Shown here: one piece after another, positions 63,002-64,000 of the stretch
Layout: the number at the start of each line of letters is the position of its first letter
How positions within the stretch are numbered: position 1 is the first letter of the stretch
NCBI GenBank assembly: GCA_030407085.1
Contig: CM059587.1
Coordinates: 81,047,001-81,111,000, forward strand
Length of the DNA: 64,000 bases
Origin: Trichopria drosophilae
Lineage: Eukaryota > Arthropoda > Insecta > Hymenoptera > Diapriidae
Direction: 5' to 3'
Made by a program: the position numbers and the translations under genes
The notes under the pieces: generated by a model
Told to the model about the DNA's origin: nothing
Database searches by the model: none
What the model saw: only the letters and a program-made list of their open reading frames with translations

Positions 63002-63204
63002 CCCAACGGGCACGAAAGTCCCGAATGTTTCTAAAACGTTTTTAGAACGTTCCAGAAATGTTCCTAAAACGTTAAATGTCTGCAACATGGATGAAATGTT
63101 TATAAAACGTTCCGTAAAAGTTGCAGACATAAAACGCTTTAGGAATGTTTCTGGAACATTCTAAAAACGTTTTAGCAACATTTGGGTCCTTCGTGCCCGT
63201 TGGG
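63002..63204. mobile_element. Near-perfect palindromic element (~200 bp)
   Basis: It begins CCCAACGGGCACGAA and ends TTCGTGCCCGTTGGG. The arms continue through aatgtttctaaaacgttttt, then agaacgttccagaaatgttc, and tgtctgcaaca near the centre. Within each arm the word AACGTTYY recurs. The size and symmetry fit a fold-back or palindromic MITE. The minus ORF 62936-63130 crosses it by chance. Confidence 0.75.
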
Positions 63205-63666
63205 TTTCTATACACAATTGAGCTGTACATAATTAGACTGGATTTTATTTCATTAACGTAACTTTTTATTATTTAAATTGAGCCGGAAAGTAAAACCGCA
63301 CATAACATTGTTTTTTAAATTTCAGTTCGCCCCTGATGTCTGAAAAGTCGATGTACAGAAAACAAATTTTAATTACCCCAACCTTATTGGAAAGTTTATG
63401 TCGCATCTTTTTTCTTGTATGAAAAAAATTGATATCCCTTACCATTTTCGATAAAAATGAAAAAAAGCGAATTTTTAGAGAAAGCGAATTTAAATAAAAT
63501 TTTCACGTCAACTCTTCCGGAAACAGAAAGTTATGAATATTTTTTGTTGAAACTTTCAGAAATTGTAGTTTTAACTATACTAAAGATAACAAACTTTGAA
63601 CGAAAGCAAATTATTTATATCAAAAAAAGTTATGAATTTTCTTCTTGTATTCCGTAAAAATTATGA
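63205..63666. other. AT-rich stretch between two inverted-repeat elements
   Basis: A 66-codon plus-strand ORF (63457-63657) has no family features. Nothing else seen. Confidence 0.4.
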
Positions 63667-64000
63667 TTTTCGATGTTCACGAGCTTCTTTTAGGGAAAAA
63701 AATTTAAGTAAGCAAATTCCTTCAGTGAATAAAATATTCATTAAGGTATAATAGAGTTTTGTACAGAGTAGTTTTACAATCATTGTACCCGTTTAGGAAA
63801 TATTATCAAAAAAGTATTTTCTGCGAAATGAGCGCGAATAACATATATCTTCTGTTTTTAATAATATTTCCTAAACAGCTGCATTAATTGCAAAACTACT
63901 TCGTACCAAACTTTATTATGCCTTAATGAACATTTTCTTCATTGAAGGAAATTTGCTTACTGAAATTTTTCCCATAAACGAAGCTCGTGAATATTGAAAA
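63667..64000. mobile_element. Inverted-repeat element at the window edge
   Basis: The left arm ttttcgatgttcacgagctt, onward through agtaagcaaattccttcag and gtttaggaaatattat, is matched by the reverse complement of the right arm (ttttcaatattcacgagctt, agtaagcaaatttccttcaa, gtttaggaaatattatt). Arms are about 150 bp with a short centre near 63830. The right arm reaches the last base, so the element may continue. Confidence 0.68.

Noticed and set aside
1..64000. CRISPR array, operon or prokaryotic system
   Set aside because: The window is intron-rich animal DNA; the short repeats seen are minisatellite or fold-back units without spacers.

Overview
The window is AT-rich animal DNA. It contains one recognisable protein-coding gene, split by large introns, in a background full of small transposon relics. 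Coding-style signals (GT-AG introns, short exons, AATAAA signals), the repeat types and the protein's resemblance to insect enzymes suggest an insect. A hymenopteran with a fairly repeat-rich genome is possible, but I cannot fix the order from sequence alone.

The gene is choline O-acetyltransferase (ChAT), the enzyme that makes acetylcholine. It lies on the plus strand in nine exons between 38011 and 57947. The exons join without a frame break to give 566 residues plus a stop. This is the enzyme from the choline-binding segment WWIKDMYL to the C-terminus, including the HGGG segment, the catalytic histidine (SYEHS), the YESASIRRF segment, IDNHL, the LSTSQ loop and GPVVPDGYG. About the first 75 or more residues of the usual enzyme are missing and must lie in exons upstream. 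I found none of them convincingly in 1-38010. The vesicular acetylcholine transporter gene, which in other insects sits in the first ChAT intron, was not recognised here either.

Region 1-38010 is read as intron or 5' flank. It holds fold-back elements built from 15-bp GACATT units (340-800, 911-1410, 33319-33544), a TIR element (4708-5036), the first pogo-like MITE copies (9796-10200, 27469-27655), and a 269-bp tandem array full of TGACCTT nuclear-receptor half-sites (16040-17315). It also holds two long polypyrimidine tracts (20880-21835, 23460-25200), a tRNA-like relic (28897-28966), a 14-bp minisatellite (31405-31621), a hammerhead-like Penelope-type motif (32542-32598) and further MITEs.

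The ChAT introns carry more of the same families: three pogo-like MITEs in the first visible intron, a LINE 3' end ending in a GGGCGA..CGCCCG hairpin, a 0.9-kb fold-back (48075-49010), a 468-bp tandem duplication (50755-51705), and two copies of the CACTGAGA MITE. Downstream of the stop lie the 3' UTR with a candidate poly(A) signal at 58871, a CTCF-like motif at 59660, and two inverted-repeat elements at the right edge. Most open reading frames of 60-144 codons outside the exons show no family features and are treated as chance ORFs.
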